Part shown: positions 28,099-38,336 of the stretch, one piece after another
Layout: every line of letters starts with the position of its first letter
How positions within the stretch are numbered: position 1 is the first letter of the stretch
Assembly: GCF_013389455.1 (NCBI RefSeq)
Contig: NZ_CP058278.1
Span: forward strand, 1,550,001-1,614,000
Direction of reading: 5' to 3'
DNA: 64,000 nt
Source: Flavobacterium inviolabile
GTDB taxonomy: Bacteria; Bacteroidota; Bacteroidia; Flavobacteriales; Flavobacteriaceae
Notes under the pieces: generated by a model
What the model was told of the DNA's origin: nothing
Database searches by the model: none
What the model saw: the letters and a program-made list of their open reading frames with translations, nothing else
Translations under genes and position numbers: made by a program

Positions 28099-28704
28099 AT
28101 GGCAAGATATACTGGTCCACAAACTAAAATTGCTCGTAAATTTGGCGAAGCAATCTTCGGAGATGATAAAGCCTTCGAAAAAAGAAATTACCCTCCAGGG
28201 CAACATGGTTTAGCGAAAAAAAGAGGTAAAAAATCTGAGTACGCTATTCAGTTAATGGAAAAGCAAAAAGCTAAGTACACTTACGGAATTTTAGAACGTC
28301 AGTTCAGAAGTTTGTTTGAAAAAGCATCTGCATCAAGAGGTGTTACAGGTGAAGTTTTAATCCAATTATGTGAGTCAAGACTTGATAACGTAGTATACAG
28401 AATGGGTATCGCTCCTTCTCGTCGTGCTGCACGTCAAATCGTTTCTCACAGACATATCACGGTTAATGGAGAAGTAGTAAACATTCCTTCTTATCACTTA
28501 AAACCTGGTGACAAAGTTGCAGTTCGTGAAAAATCAAAATCTCTTGAAGCTATCGAACGTTCGTTATCTAATTCTAGCACTGTTTACGAATGGATTACTT
28601 GGAACAATGAAACTAAAGAAGGTACTTTCGTTTCTGTACCTGCTAGACTTCAGATTCCAGAAAACATTAAGGAGCAGTTAATCGTAGAGTTGTACAACAA
28701 ATAA
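28099..28704 (+). CDS. rpsD: 30S ribosomal protein S4
   Basis: A 201-residue primary assembly protein for the 16S 5' domain. It is the zinc-free type, since the N-terminus ([20 protein letters not shown]) has no Cys cluster. The S4 RNA-binding domain is [33 protein letters not shown]4 is a well-known autogenous repressor in other bacteria; the structured leader just upstream makes that plausible here. Confidence 0.98.
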   Translation: MARYTGPQTKIARKFGEAIFGDDKAFEKRNYPPGQHGLAKKRGKKSEYAIQLMEKQKAKYTYGILERQFRSLFEKASASRGVTGEVLIQLCESRLDNVVYRMGIAPSRRAARQIVSHRHITVNGEVVNIPSYHLKPGDKVAVREKSKSLEAIERSLSNSSTVYEWITWNNETKEGTFVSVPARLQIPENIKEQLIVELYNK

Positions 28705-28729
28705 TAATTAGACATCAGTCGAAATAAAT

Positions 28730-29722
28730 ATGGCAATATTTAATTTTCAAAAGCCCGATAAAGTTATCATGATCGATTCAACCGATTTTGAAGGTAAATT
28801 TGAATTTAGACCTTTAGAACCGGGATATGGATTGACTGTTGGTAACGCATTAAGACGTGTTTTGCTTTCTTCTTTAGAAGGATATGCAATCACTTCGGTT
28901 CGTATTGAAGGAGTGGATCACGAATTCTCTACAATATCAGGAGTGGTTGAAGATGTAACAGAAATTATATTGAATCTTAAACAAGTACGTTTCAAACGTC
29001 AGATCGAAGATATCGATAACGAATCTGTTTCTATCTCTTTTTCAGGTAAGGATCAATTGACAGCTGGAGATTTTCAAAAGTTTATCTCTGGTTTTCAGGT
29101 ACTAAACCCGGATTTGGTTATCTGCAACCTTGATAGCAAAATTACCATAAACATGGAATTAACTATTGAGAAAGGTCGTGGTTACGTTCCTGCAGAAGAA
29201 AACAAAAAACAAAACGCACCTATAGGAACTATTTTTACAGATTCTATTTACACACCAGTAAAGAACGTAAAATATTCAATAGAAAATTTCCGTGTTGAGC
29301 AAAAAACTGACTACGAAAAATTAGTTTTTGAAATCATTACAGATGGTTCTATTCACCCTAAAGATGCATTAACAGAAGCAGCTAAAACGTTGATTCATCA
29401 CTTTATGTTGTTCTCTGACGAAAGAATTACACTTGAGGCTGATGAAATTGCACAAACAGAATCGTATGATGAAGAGTCATTACATATGAGACAATTGCTT
29501 AAAACTAAGCTTGTTGATATGGACTTATCTGTAAGAGCATTAAATTGTTTAAAAGCGGCTGAAGTTGATACACTTGGCGATTTAGTATCATTTAATAAAA
29601 ATGATCTGATGAAGTTCCGTAATTTCGGTAAAAAATCATTAACAGAACTTGATGAATTAGTTGCTGTTAAAGGTCTTACTTTCGGGATGGATTTAACTAA
29701 ATATAAATTAGATAAAGAATAA
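28730..29722 (+). CDS. rpoA: RNA polymerase alpha subunit
   Basis: A 330-residue subunit that dimerises to seed assembly of RNA polymerase. The N-terminal domain has [22 protein letters not shown], the signature for beta-subunit binding. The C-terminal domain (about 250-330), with [39 protein letters not shown], binds upstream DNA and activators. It lies between rpsD and rplQ, as in most bacteria. Confidence 0.98.
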   Translation: MAIFNFQKPDKVIMIDSTDFEGKFEFRPLEPGYGLTVGNALRRVLLSSLEGYAITSVRIEGVDHEFSTISGVVEDVTEIILNLKQVRFKRQIEDIDNESVSISFSGKDQLTAGDFQKFISGFQVLNPDLVICNLDSKITINMELTIEKGRGYVPAEENKKQNAPIGTIFTDSIYTPVKNVKYSIENFRVEQKTDYEKLVFEIITDGSIHPKDALTEAAKTLIHHFMLFSDERITLEADEIAQTESYDEESLHMRQLLKTKLVDMDLSVRALNCLKAAEVDTLGDLVSFNKNDLMKFRNFGKKSLTELDELVAVKGLTFGMDLTKYKLDKE

Positions 29723-29758
29723 TCTAGTCCGCTTTATGCGCGATTAAATTGTATAGCA

Positions 29759-30244
29759 ATGAGACACGGAAAAAAAATAAATCATTTAAGCAGACAGTCA
29801 GGACATAGAAAATCTATGTTGGCTAATATGGCTTGTTCTCTAATCGAGCACAAGCGTATCAATACTACTGTTGCTAAAGCTAAAGCTTTAAAGCAATTTG
29901 TAGAACCATTGGTAACGAAATCTAAAGAAGATACTACTCACAATCGTCGTGTTGTTTTCTCTTATTTGAGAAACAAATATGCGGTTACTGAATTGTTCAG
30001 AGAAGTTGCAGCAAAAGTTGGAGATCGTCCGGGTGGATATACTCGTATTATTAAATTGGGTAACCGTCTTGGAGATAACGCTGATATGGCAATGATCGAA
30101 CTTGTAGATTTCAACGAATTGTACAACGGAGGTAAAAAAGAAGTTAAGAAAGCAACTACCCGTCGTGGTAGAGCAAAAAAAGCTGAAACAACTGCTGAAG
30201 CTCCCGCTGCTGATACTACTGAAAATACAGAAGTTACTGAATAA
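29759..30244 (+). CDS. rplQ: 50S ribosomal protein L17 with extended tail
   Basis: A 161-residue protein near the tunnel exit. The conserved part is [20 protein letters not shown] followed by the [16 protein letters not shown] block. The last 40 or so residues are a Lys/Arg stretch and then an Ala/Glu/Thr-rich acidic tail, longer than in Escherichia coli (127 residues) and usual for Bacteroidota. It is the last gene of the array. Confidence 0.97.
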   Translation: MRHGKKINHLSRQSGHRKSMLANMACSLIEHKRINTTVAKAKALKQFVEPLVTKSKEDTTHNRRVVFSYLRNKYAVTELFREVAAKVGDRPGGYTRIIKLGNRLGDNADMAMIELVDFNELYNGGKKEVKKATTRRGRAKKAETTAEAPAADTTENTEVTE

Positions 30245-30275
30245 TCATGAAACAATTGATTCTTCAATAAAAAAT

Positions 30276-30309
30276 AAGGATGAACTTTTTAAGTTTGTCC
30301 TTTTTTTTT
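30276..30309 (+). terminator. Terminator of the ribosomal protein array
   Basis: A 12-bp stem (AAGGATGAACTT 30276-30287 with AAGTTTGTCCTT 30291-30302, two G-U pairs), a 3-base loop, and a run of T to 30309. It lies 31 bases after the rplQ stop. Confidence 0.85.
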
Positions 30310-30381
30310 GCCCTTTTGAAACCGTTTGAGCCACTAGCACGCATAATTATAAAATCTTTTTTACTTGTTTTAATCGAATCG

Positions 30382-30412
30382 TTTCAGAAAGAAATAATTT
30401 AGATTAAATTTG
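30382..30412 (+). promoter_or_regulatory. Promoter of carA
   Basis: TTTC (30382-30385), a 19-base spacer and TAAATTTG (30405-30412). The -7 element overlaps the TTG at 30410 that would otherwise extend the carA frame, so translation must start downstream at ATG 30437. Confidence 0.65.
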
Positions 30413-30436
30413 CAAAATTTTACAACACAACAAAAA

Positions 30437-31546
30437 ATGAAATATTCAAATCGAAATCAAGCCATCCTTTTATTAAGCGACGGAACTGTTTTTTATGGTA
30501 AATCCATAGGAATCGAAGGAACTACCTTCGGCGAAGTCTGTTTTAATACCGGAATGACGGGATATCAGGAAATTTTTACAGACCCTTCTTATTTTGGTCA
30601 ATTAATGGTAGCTACCAATGCTCATATCGGTAACTACGGAGTTCATGAAGACGAAGTTGATTCAGACGGGATCAAAATTGCCGGACTGGTATGCAAAAAC
30701 TTTAGTTTTAATTATTCAAGACCTGATGCTTCTGAAAGTCTTTTCGATTATTTCGATAAAGTAAAACTGGTTGCCATTTCCGATGTCGATACCAGAGCTT
30801 TAGTGAGCTATATCCGTGACAACGGTGCCATGAATGCAGTGATCTGTACAGATGGTACACCGCTTGAAGATTTGAAAAAACAACTGGCTGCAGTTCCGAA
30901 TATGAAAGGTCTGGAACTGGCTTCTACCGTTTCTACTAAAGAGGCATATTACTTTGGTGACGAAAAGGCAACCTACAAAATTGCCGCACTCGACCTTGGA
31001 ATCAAAACCAATATCCTGCGATGCCTGGCAGAAAGAGATGCTTATATTAAAGTATTCCCTTATAATGCTTCTTTTGAAGAGCTGAAAGCATTTAATCCTG
31101 ACGGTTACTTTTTGTCGAACGGACCTGGTGATCCGGATCCGTTAAAAGAGGTACAGGAAGTGGCACGCCAGATTTTAGCAACCGATACACCTGTTTTCGG
31201 AATTTGTTTGGGACACCAGATCATTGCCCTGGCAAATGGTATCTCAACCTATAAAATGTTTAACGGTCACAGAGGGATTAATCACCCTGTAATGAATGTT
31301 ATTACCAATAAAGGGGAAATTACCTCACAGAACCATGGTTTTGCAGTGGTACGTGAAGAATTGGAAAAACACCCGGATTTTGAAATAACACATGTTCACC
31401 TGAACGACGGCACTGTTGCGGGTATGCGTATGAAAAACAAAAGCTGTTTCTCGGTACAATACCACCCGGAAGCAAGTCCCGGACCTCACGATGCACGTTA
31501 TTTATTTGACCAATTCATCGAAAATATTAAATTAGCTAAAAAATAA
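30437..31546 (+). CDS. carA: Carbamoyl-phosphate synthase small subunit
   Basis: A 369-residue glutamine amidotransferase subunit that supplies ammonia to CarB for carbamoyl phosphate, the precursor of pyrimidines and arginine. The N-terminal CPSase domain includes GEVCFNTGMTGYQEIFTDPSY. The class I amidotransferase domain has the nucleophile Cys in FGICLGHQIIALANG and the His/Glu of YHPEASPGPHD. Start ATG 30437 is chosen because the longer frame begins inside the promoter. carB is not adjacent. eno follows 50 bp downstream without a terminator, so both are probably co-transcribed. Confidence 0.96.
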   Translation: MKYSNRNQAILLLSDGTVFYGKSIGIEGTTFGEVCFNTGMTGYQEIFTDPSYFGQLMVATNAHIGNYGVHEDEVDSDGIKIAGLVCKNFSFNYSRPDASESLFDYFDKVKLVAISDVDTRALVSYIRDNGAMNAVICTDGTPLEDLKKQLAAVPNMKGLELASTVSTKEAYYFGDEKATYKIAALDLGIKTNILRCLAERDAYIKVFPYNASFEELKAFNPDGYFLSNGPGDPDPLKEVQEVARQILATDTPVFGICLGHQIIALANGISTYKMFNGHRGINHPVMNVITNKGEITSQNHGFAVVREELEKHPDFEITHVHLNDGTVAGMRMKNKSCFSVQYHPEASPGPHDARYLFDQFIENIKLAKK

Positions 31547-31563
31547 ATTCGTTACACGCCTAA

Positions 31564-32889
<1,326 letters not shown>

Positions 32890-32910
32890 GGCAATTAAAA
32901 CGATATTTGA

Positions 32911-32941
32911 AAAAACCTGATAGTTATTATCAGGTTTTTTT
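32911..32941 (+). terminator. Terminator after eno
   Basis: Stem CCTGATA (32916-32922) with TATCAGG (32928-32934), extended by flanking A and T runs, and ending in TTTTTTT. It lies 22 bases after the eno stop. Confidence 0.85.
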
Positions 32942-33181
32942 GTTTGTAAAAGGGAATTCCTGTGATAAAGCTAACTTTTTTAAGGGATAAATAACGGTTT
33001 GAAAGAACCTGTATTTTGAGGCCGGTTTTCCGGTGGTTAAAAATGTGAAAAATGTAATTTTTACCCCCAATTTTTACGGAATAATTAACGATTTCCTTAT
33101 GTGATTTTCTTGAGATATCCGTTGGAATTTCTTAAATTCGCAGATAACAAAAATATTTTACATTTAATTCCTAATACAAAC

Positions 33182-34465
33182 ATGTCAAAAACTGCAATAT
33201 TAGAAATTGATGGCAACAAATATGAATTTCCGGTAATCGAAGGAAGTGAGAAAGAGGTTGCTATCGATATTGAGAAATTACGTGCTGCAACTGGCGCGAT
33301 TACGCTTGATCCGGGGTATAAAAATTCAGGATCTTGTAAGAGTGAAATTACTTTCCTTGACGGAGAAGAAGGTATCCTTCGTTACAGAGGTTATGCTATT
33401 GAAGATTTAGCTGAGAAAGCCAACTTTTTAGAAGTTTCTTATTTGGTTATTTTCGGTGAATTGCCAACAGCTGCTCAGTTAGAAAAATTCGAAAACGATA
33501 TTCGAAAATATACTTTGGTAAATGAAGAAATGAAAAACATCATTGATGGTTTTCCTAAAACGGCTCATCCAATGGGTGTTTTATCTTCATTGACAAGTGC
33601 TTTAACCGCATTTAATCCGAAAGTTGTCAATGTAGAAAACGAAGACGAAATGTACACTGCTGTTTGTAAAACAATGGGTAAATTTTTAGTTTTAGCTACA
33701 TGGACTTTCAGAAAAACATCTGGTTTCCCATTAAACTACTACGATAACACCAAAGGTTATGTAGAGAACTTTTTACGTTTAATGTTCGAATTGCCAACAA
33801 GTCCTTATACAATTAACCCGGTTATCGTGGATGCATTGGATAAATTGTTTATCCTACATGCTGATCACGAACAAAACTGTTCTACTTCAACTGTGAGAAT
33901 GGTTGGATCTTCACATGCAGGTTTATTCGCTTCCATTTCGGCAGGAGTTTCCGCTTTATGGGGACCACTTCACGGAGGAGCAAATCAGGCGGTATTGGAA
34001 ATGCTGGAAGAAATCCAGAAAGATGGTGGTGATGCAGATAAATACCTTGCAAAAGCGAAAGATAAGAACGATCCTTTCCGTTTAATGGGATTTGGTCACC
34101 GTGTGTACAAAAACTTCGATCCGCGTGCTAAAATCATTAAAAAAGCTGCAGATGAAGTATTGGCAACATTAGGTGTTAATGACCCAATCTTAAACATCGC
34201 TAAAAAACTTGAAGAATCTGCTTTACAGGATGAGTATTTCAAATCAAGAAACCTGTATCCAAACGTAGATTTCTATTCCGGAATTATCTACCGTGCTTTA
34301 GGAATCCCTACGGATATGTTTACGGTACTTTTTGCTATCGGACGCCTTCCGGGATGGATTGCACAATGGAGAGAAATGCGTGTTAACAAAGAACCTATCG
34401 GTCGTCCGCGTCAGGTATATGTTGGACACCCGTTGCGTTCTTTTAAACCAATGAACGAAAGATAG
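33182..34465 (+). CDS. gltA: Citrate synthase (type II, hexameric family)
   Basis: A 427-residue enzyme that condenses oxaloacetate with acetyl-CoA at the entry of the TCA cycle. The frame opens at 33101, but MSKTAILEIDGNKYEF at ATG 33182 matches the family start, and a promoter-like TAAATTCG at 33132 lies in the extension. The active-site blocks are GPLHGGANQAV (His), MGFGHRVYKNFDPRA (His) and NVDFYSGIIYRALGIP (Asp). The approximately 290 bases between the eno stop and this start hold the eno terminator and the gltA promoter region only. Confidence 0.97.
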   Translation: MSKTAILEIDGNKYEFPVIEGSEKEVAIDIEKLRAATGAITLDPGYKNSGSCKSEITFLDGEEGILRYRGYAIEDLAEKANFLEVSYLVIFGELPTAAQLEKFENDIRKYTLVNEEMKNIIDGFPKTAHPMGVLSSLTSALTAFNPKVVNVENEDEMYTAVCKTMGKFLVLATWTFRKTSGFPLNYYDNTKGYVENFLRLMFELPTSPYTINPVIVDALDKLFILHADHEQNCSTSTVRMVGSSHAGLFASISAGVSALWGPLHGGANQAVLEMLEEIQKDGGDADKYLAKAKDKNDPFRLMGFGHRVYKNFDPRAKIIKKAADEVLATLGVNDPILNIAKKLEESALQDEYFKSRNLYPNVDFYSGIIYRALGIPTDMFTVLFAIGRLPGWIAQWREMRVNKEPIGRPRQVYVGHPLRSFKPMNER

Positions 34466-34484
34466 TAAGCTGTCAATATTGAAT

Positions 34485-34517
34485 AAAAAAAGCCCTGAAG
34501 TACTTCGGGGCTTTTTT
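34485..34517. terminator. Bidirectional terminator between gltA and a convergent small gene
   Basis: Inverted repeat GCCCTGAAGTACTTCGGGGC (one T-G pair) flanked by A and T runs. It serves gltA on the plus strand and the small protein gene on the minus strand. Confidence 0.8.
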
Positions 34518-34523
34518 ATTGCT

Positions 34524-34895
34524 TTATTCTGCCGGTTTTTCTGCCTCTTCAGCGGCATCACTGGTTACCTCTTCAATTTTGTTTTCCGTCTTCTCGATCA
34601 CGTCCGATAAAGCTTCTTTAGCATCCGTAGCCTTGTCTTCGATCCACTCGCCGGCATCGGCTATTTTTTCTTTGGCAGTATCGATAAAATCATTGACTTT
34701 TTCCGAAACACCCATTTCCTCCAGTTTTTGAGAAGCGCTGTCGGCTACTTCCGAAACTTTTTCTACTACATCCTCCGTGAAGGATTCTACCTTGTCAACC
34801 GCGGTATCGGCTGTGCTGCTGACCTTATCTCCTAAATCTTCCGTACTCTGCTTTGCTTTTCCGAAAAGTGAACTAAAAAAACTCGATAATCCCAT
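34524..34895 (-). CDS. Small amphipathic helical protein, function unknown
   Basis: A 123-residue protein with no signal peptide. After a short hydrophobic start (MGLSSFFSSLFGKAKQ) the rest is repeated helix rich in Glu, Lys, Ala, Ser and Val, in an approximately 11-residue pattern (DKVSSTADTAVDKVESFTEDVVEKVSEVAD), ending in an acidic Glu/Ala tail. It resembles LEA-like or YtxH/apolipoprotein-like helices that may coat membranes or protect proteins under stress. That resemblance is compositional only. It is convergent with gltA, and no function is assigned. Confidence 0.7.
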   Translation of the reverse strand: MGLSSFFSSLFGKAKQSTEDLGDKVSSTADTAVDKVESFTEDVVEKVSEVADSASQKLEEMGVSEKVNDFIDTAKEKIADAGEWIEDKATDAKEALSDVIEKTENKIEEVTSDAAEEAEKPAE

Positions 34896-35038
34896 AATTT
34901 TATATTTTTAAAAGTAAATGTATTAAAAAAAATAATATTTGTCAGCTTTTTAAAAGTATACTTGACGATTATTTGGTGTTGAAACAGAGCGAATTAAGGA
35001 TAAATTAACACTGTAATGCTTAGATTTCAAGGGGAGTT

Positions 35039-35070
35039 TTTCGTTTATCAAAGCCCTTTGTTTATATTTG
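35039..35070 (+). promoter_or_regulatory. Promoter of the guanidino-enzyme pair
   Basis: TTTC (35039-35042), a 20-base spacer and TATATTTG (35063-35070), 16 bases before the start at 35087. Confidence 0.6.
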
Positions 35071-35086
35071 CCAAAAGCCAAAAGCT

Positions 35087-36001
35087 ATGTTGAATTTAAA
35101 TGTAAAAAACGAAACGTCACGGCTTAGAGCCGTAGTTTTAGGAACAGCCGTAAACAATGGACCAACGCCCTCGATAGAGGAAGCGTATGATCCGAAATCA
35201 TTAGAGCATATAAAAGCAGGGACCTATCCGGTTGAAGCAGATATGGTGAAAGAAATGCAGGCTCTTGATGAAGTTTTTCAGAAATATGAAGTAAAAGTCT
35301 TCCGCCCGGAAATAATTGAAAACTACAACCAGATTTTTTCCAGAGATATTGGGTTCGTTATTGACGATGTTTTTGTAAAAGCAAACATTTTACCCGACAG
35401 AGAAAGAGAATTGGATGCTATCCAGTATGTAATAGATCAGATTGATCCCAAAAAAGTTGTTCGCCCGCCGGAAGAAGTACACATTGAAGGTGGCGATGTA
35501 ATGGTTTGGAACGACTATGTTTTTATAGGAACTTATAAAGGAAGCGATTATAAAGACTATATCACGGCAAGAACCAATATGGCCGGTGTGAACTATATTA
35601 AAAAACTATTCCCGCATAAAATCGTAAAAGAATTTGATCTGGTAAAATCGAAGATCGAACCAAGAGATAATGCACTGCACCTGGATTGTTGTTTCCAGCC
35701 GGTAGGAACAGATAAAGGAATCATTTATAAAAGCGGATTCAGAGAAGAAGCGGACTATATGTTTTTAGTGAACCTTTTTGGTAAAGAAAACCTGTTCCAC
35801 ATTGAGCGGGAGGAAATGTATTATATGTTTTCAAATGTGTTTTCTATTGCGCCGGATGTTGTGGTTTCGGAAAGAAATTTTACAAGATTGAATAATTGGC
35901 TGAGAAGTAAGGGAATTACCGTTGAAGAAGTTCCTTATGCCGAAATTGCAAAACAGGAAGGGCTTTTGAGATGCTCTACATTGCCTTTAATCAGGGACTA
36001 A
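35087..36001 (+). CDS. Arginine deiminase-like / dimethylarginine dimethylaminohydrolase family protein
   Basis: A 304-residue enzyme of the guanidino-group-modifying superfamily, which attacks arginine-type substrates with a Cys. Visible catalytic elements are EGGD near residue 145, the His of ALHLDCCF near 205, and the Cys of GLLRCSTLPL near the C-terminus, consistent with a Glu/Asp-His-Cys triad. Likely reactions include dimethylarginine hydrolysis, arginine deimination or amidinotransfer; the sequence does not decide between them. It begins an apparent two-gene operon with ctlX (21 bp apart), pointing to arginine or citrulline use. Confidence 0.85.
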   Translation: MLNLNVKNETSRLRAVVLGTAVNNGPTPSIEEAYDPKSLEHIKAGTYPVEADMVKEMQALDEVFQKYEVKVFRPEIIENYNQIFSRDIGFVIDDVFVKANILPDRERELDAIQYVIDQIDPKKVVRPPEEVHIEGGDVMVWNDYVFIGTYKGSDYKDYITARTNMAGVNYIKKLFPHKIVKEFDLVKSKIEPRDNALHLDCCFQPVGTDKGIIYKSGFREEADYMFLVNLFGKENLFHIEREEMYYMFSNVFSIAPDVVVSERNFTRLNNWLRSKGITVEEVPYAEIAKQEGLLRCSTLPLIRD

Positions 36002-36022
36002 TAAAAGGAAAAAATAAAAAGT

Positions 36023-36961
36023 ATGAAACAGACTACTAACACGATATTGATGATTCGTCCTGTTGCGTTCAGGATGAATGAGCAGACAGCAGTAAATAAC
36101 TATTACCAAAAAGTACTGGACAATTTATTGCCGGCTACGGTAAATGCAAAAGCACAGGAAGAGTTTGATAATTTTGTTGAAAAACTAAAAAATGCAGGCG
36201 TTAATGTTATTGTTGTTGAAGATACGGTAAGTCCGGACACTCCGGACAGTATTTTCCCGAATAACTGGATTTCTTTCCATGAAAACGGTGATGTGGCCTT
36301 GTATCCGATGTTTGCCGAAAACAGACGTATGGAGAGAAGAGAGGATGTACTGGACATCCTGGAAGATCACGGTTTTGAAATTAACAACATTGTGGACTAT
36401 ACCTCTGCAGAAGAAGATGAATTGTTCCTGGAAGGAACGGGAAGTTTGCTGTTAGACCGTGAAAACGGGAAAGCGTACTGTGCGTTATCACCAAGAGCGA
36501 ATGAAGAACTGATGATTGAATTTTGTGAAGACTTCGAAATGAACCCGGTTATTTTTGAAGCTTTTCAAACGGTGGACGGAGAGCGAAAACCGATTTATCA
36601 TACCAATGTTATGATGTGTCTGGGAGAAACTTTTGCGGTAATCTGTGCAGATAGTATTGATGATGCCAAAGAACGCAAAATGGTTTTAGACTGTTTAAAA
36701 TCGGATGGCAAAGAGATTGTTTTGATTACAGAAGATCAGGTTAACAATTTTGCCGGAAATATGCTTCAGGTAAGAGGAGCGGAGGATAAGCGTTATTTGA
36801 TTATGAGTGCTGCTGCACATCAGAGTTTAACGAAAGATCAGCTGGCAAAACTGGAAAAACACTGTGAGATCTTAAGTTCGAGCCTGGATACTATTGAAGC
36901 TTGCGGCGGTGGAAGTGCCCGTTGTATGATGGCGGAAGTATTTTTGCCGAAAGCAGAGTAG
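36023..36961 (+). CDS. ctlX: Citrulline-utilisation hydrolase CtlX
   Basis: A 312-residue member of the same guanidino-modifying superfamily as the preceding gene but a distinct subfamily. It begins MKQTTNTILMIRPVAFRMNEQTAVNNYYQ, matching CtlX-type proteins. FPNNWISFHENGDVALYPM is the substrate-binding block, and the nucleophile Cys is in the C-terminal GGGSARCMMAEVFLP. CtlX proteins are linked to citrulline breakdown. Together with the previous gene it would act on arginine-derived ureido or guanidino compounds in the cytoplasm; direction and physiological substrate are unproven. Confidence 0.85.
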   Translation: MKQTTNTILMIRPVAFRMNEQTAVNNYYQKVLDNLLPATVNAKAQEEFDNFVEKLKNAGVNVIVVEDTVSPDTPDSIFPNNWISFHENGDVALYPMFAENRRMERREDVLDILEDHGFEINNIVDYTSAEEDELFLEGTGSLLLDRENGKAYCALSPRANEELMIEFCEDFEMNPVIFEAFQTVDGERKPIYHTNVMMCLGETFAVICADSIDDAKERKMVLDCLKSDGKEIVLITEDQVNNFAGNMLQVRGAEDKRYLIMSAAAHQSLTKDQLAKLEKHCEILSSSLDTIEACGGGSARCMMAEVFLPKAE

Positions 36962-36980
36962 TACGTTAAAAAAGAAAATA

Positions 36981-37009
36981 AAAAAAACCGCTTATTAAGC
37001 GGTTTTTTT
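36981..37009. terminator. Bidirectional terminator after ctlX
   Basis: Stem ACCGCTT (36987-36993) with AAGCGGT (36997-37003), flanked by A and T runs of seven. It lies between convergent genes. Confidence 0.85.
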
Positions 37010-37025
37010 ATTGTTTAATCAATGC

Positions 37026-37928
37026 TTAGTTTTTTACAAAACTGTCAATAATTTTATCAGTTTCAGCTTTAGGAGTGTCCCCTTTCAGGTCGAACAAATA
37101 ACCGAATAATGATTTGCGGTTTACTTTATCTTCTAAATTAAGATCTTTGTTTCTGTCGAAAATAGATTGCCATTTGTCGCGAACGTTTTTCCACATAGCT
37201 TTGTTCTCTTTCCAGTATTTTTGAGCAGCAATACATTTTGAATCGGCTACTTTTTTGTAAAGGTCAAGCCCTTTTTCCTGAGAAAGTACAACGTCTTTTC
37301 CGTTTTCTCTTAAAACCTTTTCGTTGTCTTGTTCATGTAACCAGCCGTATTTTGTGATTTCATGAATATTTCTTCTTTTTAAAACATTGTAATCATTTCT
37401 GATAGTGTGCTCTCTTCTTGGCAGTGGAGCATCAGCGAAATTTCTCCAATAAGATGTTCCATCTACGTGAACCCATGTAGCAGTTCCTTCATATCTCGGG
37501 CTGTCGTCTACCTGGTATACACGTTGCGTCCATTGTCCTTTTACTGCAGCTTTTGGTAATGTTGTAAATTTCCATGAAGTTCCTTTGTCAAACAGGTACA
37601 GGTTTGTGTTTTCAAATTCCCAATCCTGTCTCCAGTGCTTTACAATCATCGTATCGCCCACAATCAATAAATGCTGCATTACGATTTTGTTTGATTTATC
37701 TTCAACCAGTTCTACCCATTCCAATCCTTTGTCATACTTTGTTGGTGATGGCTTGTAGTTCTCGTCTTTAGTTGTTTTAAACGTCTCTGCAAAGTTGAAT
37801 TCTACTTCATAACAGCCACACATTGATTTGATCGCATCCGTGTCCTGTTTCTTTTTATTGCCCTGAGCATTACCTAACATTACTGCAAATAAAAAAGCAA
37901 GAGTTGCCTTTTGTTTTAGATTTCTCAT
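37026..37928 (-). CDS. Secreted DUF6607-like protein, probably linked to heme uptake
   Basis: A 300-residue protein with a signal peptide (cleavage likely after LGNAQ). The motif SMCGCYEVEFNFAETF near residue 35 and a tryptophan-rich middle (KHWRQDWEFENTNLYLF, KGQWTQRVYQVDDSPRYEGTATWVHVDG) fit the DUF6607 family of Bacteroidota. The domain has no known function. It is divergent from the TonB receptor and HmuY genes and shares their spacer, suggesting joint regulation and a part in heme or iron uptake. The family name is from memory of the motif and not checked against a database. Confidence 0.7.
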   Translation of the reverse strand: MRNLKQKATLAFLFAVMLGNAQGNKKKQDTDAIKSMCGCYEVEFNFAETFKTTKDENYKPSPTKYDKGLEWVELVEDKSNKIVMQHLLIVGDTMIVKHWRQDWEFENTNLYLFDKGTSWKFTTLPKAAVKGQWTQRVYQVDDSPRYEGTATWVHVDGTSYWRNFADAPLPRREHTIRNDYNVLKRRNIHEITKYGWLHEQDNEKVLRENGKDVVLSQEKGLDLYKKVADSKCIAAQKYWKENKAMWKNVRDKWQSIFDRNKDLNLEDKVNRKSLFGYLFDLKGDTPKAETDKIIDSFVKN

Positions 37929-37953
37929 TATGTATTGATTAAAATTTCTTGTG

Positions 37954-38002
37954 CAAAAATATTAAATTTATTTAGAACGAATAAAAATAAAACATACATT
38001 TG
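37954..38002. promoter_or_regulatory. Divergent promoter region of the heme locus with a 19-bp inverted repeat
   Basis: A minus-strand -7 element TATTTTTG (37961-37954) serves the DUF6607-like gene, and a plus-strand TACATTTG (37995-38002) with TTTA near -33 serves the receptor gene. Between them TTTATT-TAGAACG-AATAAA (37967-37985) is an inverted repeat of 6-7-6 bases that covers the plus-strand -33 region. Its size fits a Fur-like operator. Confidence 0.45.
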
Positions 38003-38336
38003 CAAAAAAATATATTATTAAGATTAATTCTAAATTGATTTTAATGCTGTTTTTGCCAATAAGCTGGAATTTAGAATACTAAATGTTTTTTGGGAAATAA
38101 TTCAAAAAGAAAAGCTTGTTTGCCGGGGGATTGGGAAGTTCCAAAAATTGATTTTTTTGGATGTTGAGCGTCTTTGCGGGATTGCTGCAGACGATCAATA
38201 ATTTCTTTTCCGGTTTTTTCGGAGGCAAATAAAACCGGAAAAACAGAAATGATCTTATTACAACTGTTGGTAAACCCAGGGATTCAGGAACAGCTGGAAT
38301 AACAATAATTATAAAGAGAGTAAAATAAAATAAAGA
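38003..38336 (+). other. Long leader of the hmu-type receptor gene
   Basis: About 335 bases from the promoter to the receptor start. It contains a strong hairpin: TTTTCCGGTTTT (38206-38217) and AAAACCGGAAAA (38231-38242) with a 13-base loop containing GGAGG. No T run follows, so it is not a simple terminator. No convincing gene is present; a 23-codon frame at 38161-38232 ends inside the hairpin and is not supported. Confidence 0.5.

Noticed and set aside
33101..33181. Upstream extension of the citrate synthase frame
   Set aside because: The extension overlaps a promoter-like element and lacks family similarity; ATG 33182 fits the citrate synthase start.
38161..38232. 23-codon frame in the hmu leader as a leader peptide
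   Set aside because: No supporting start context or conservation is visible, and it runs into the hairpin.
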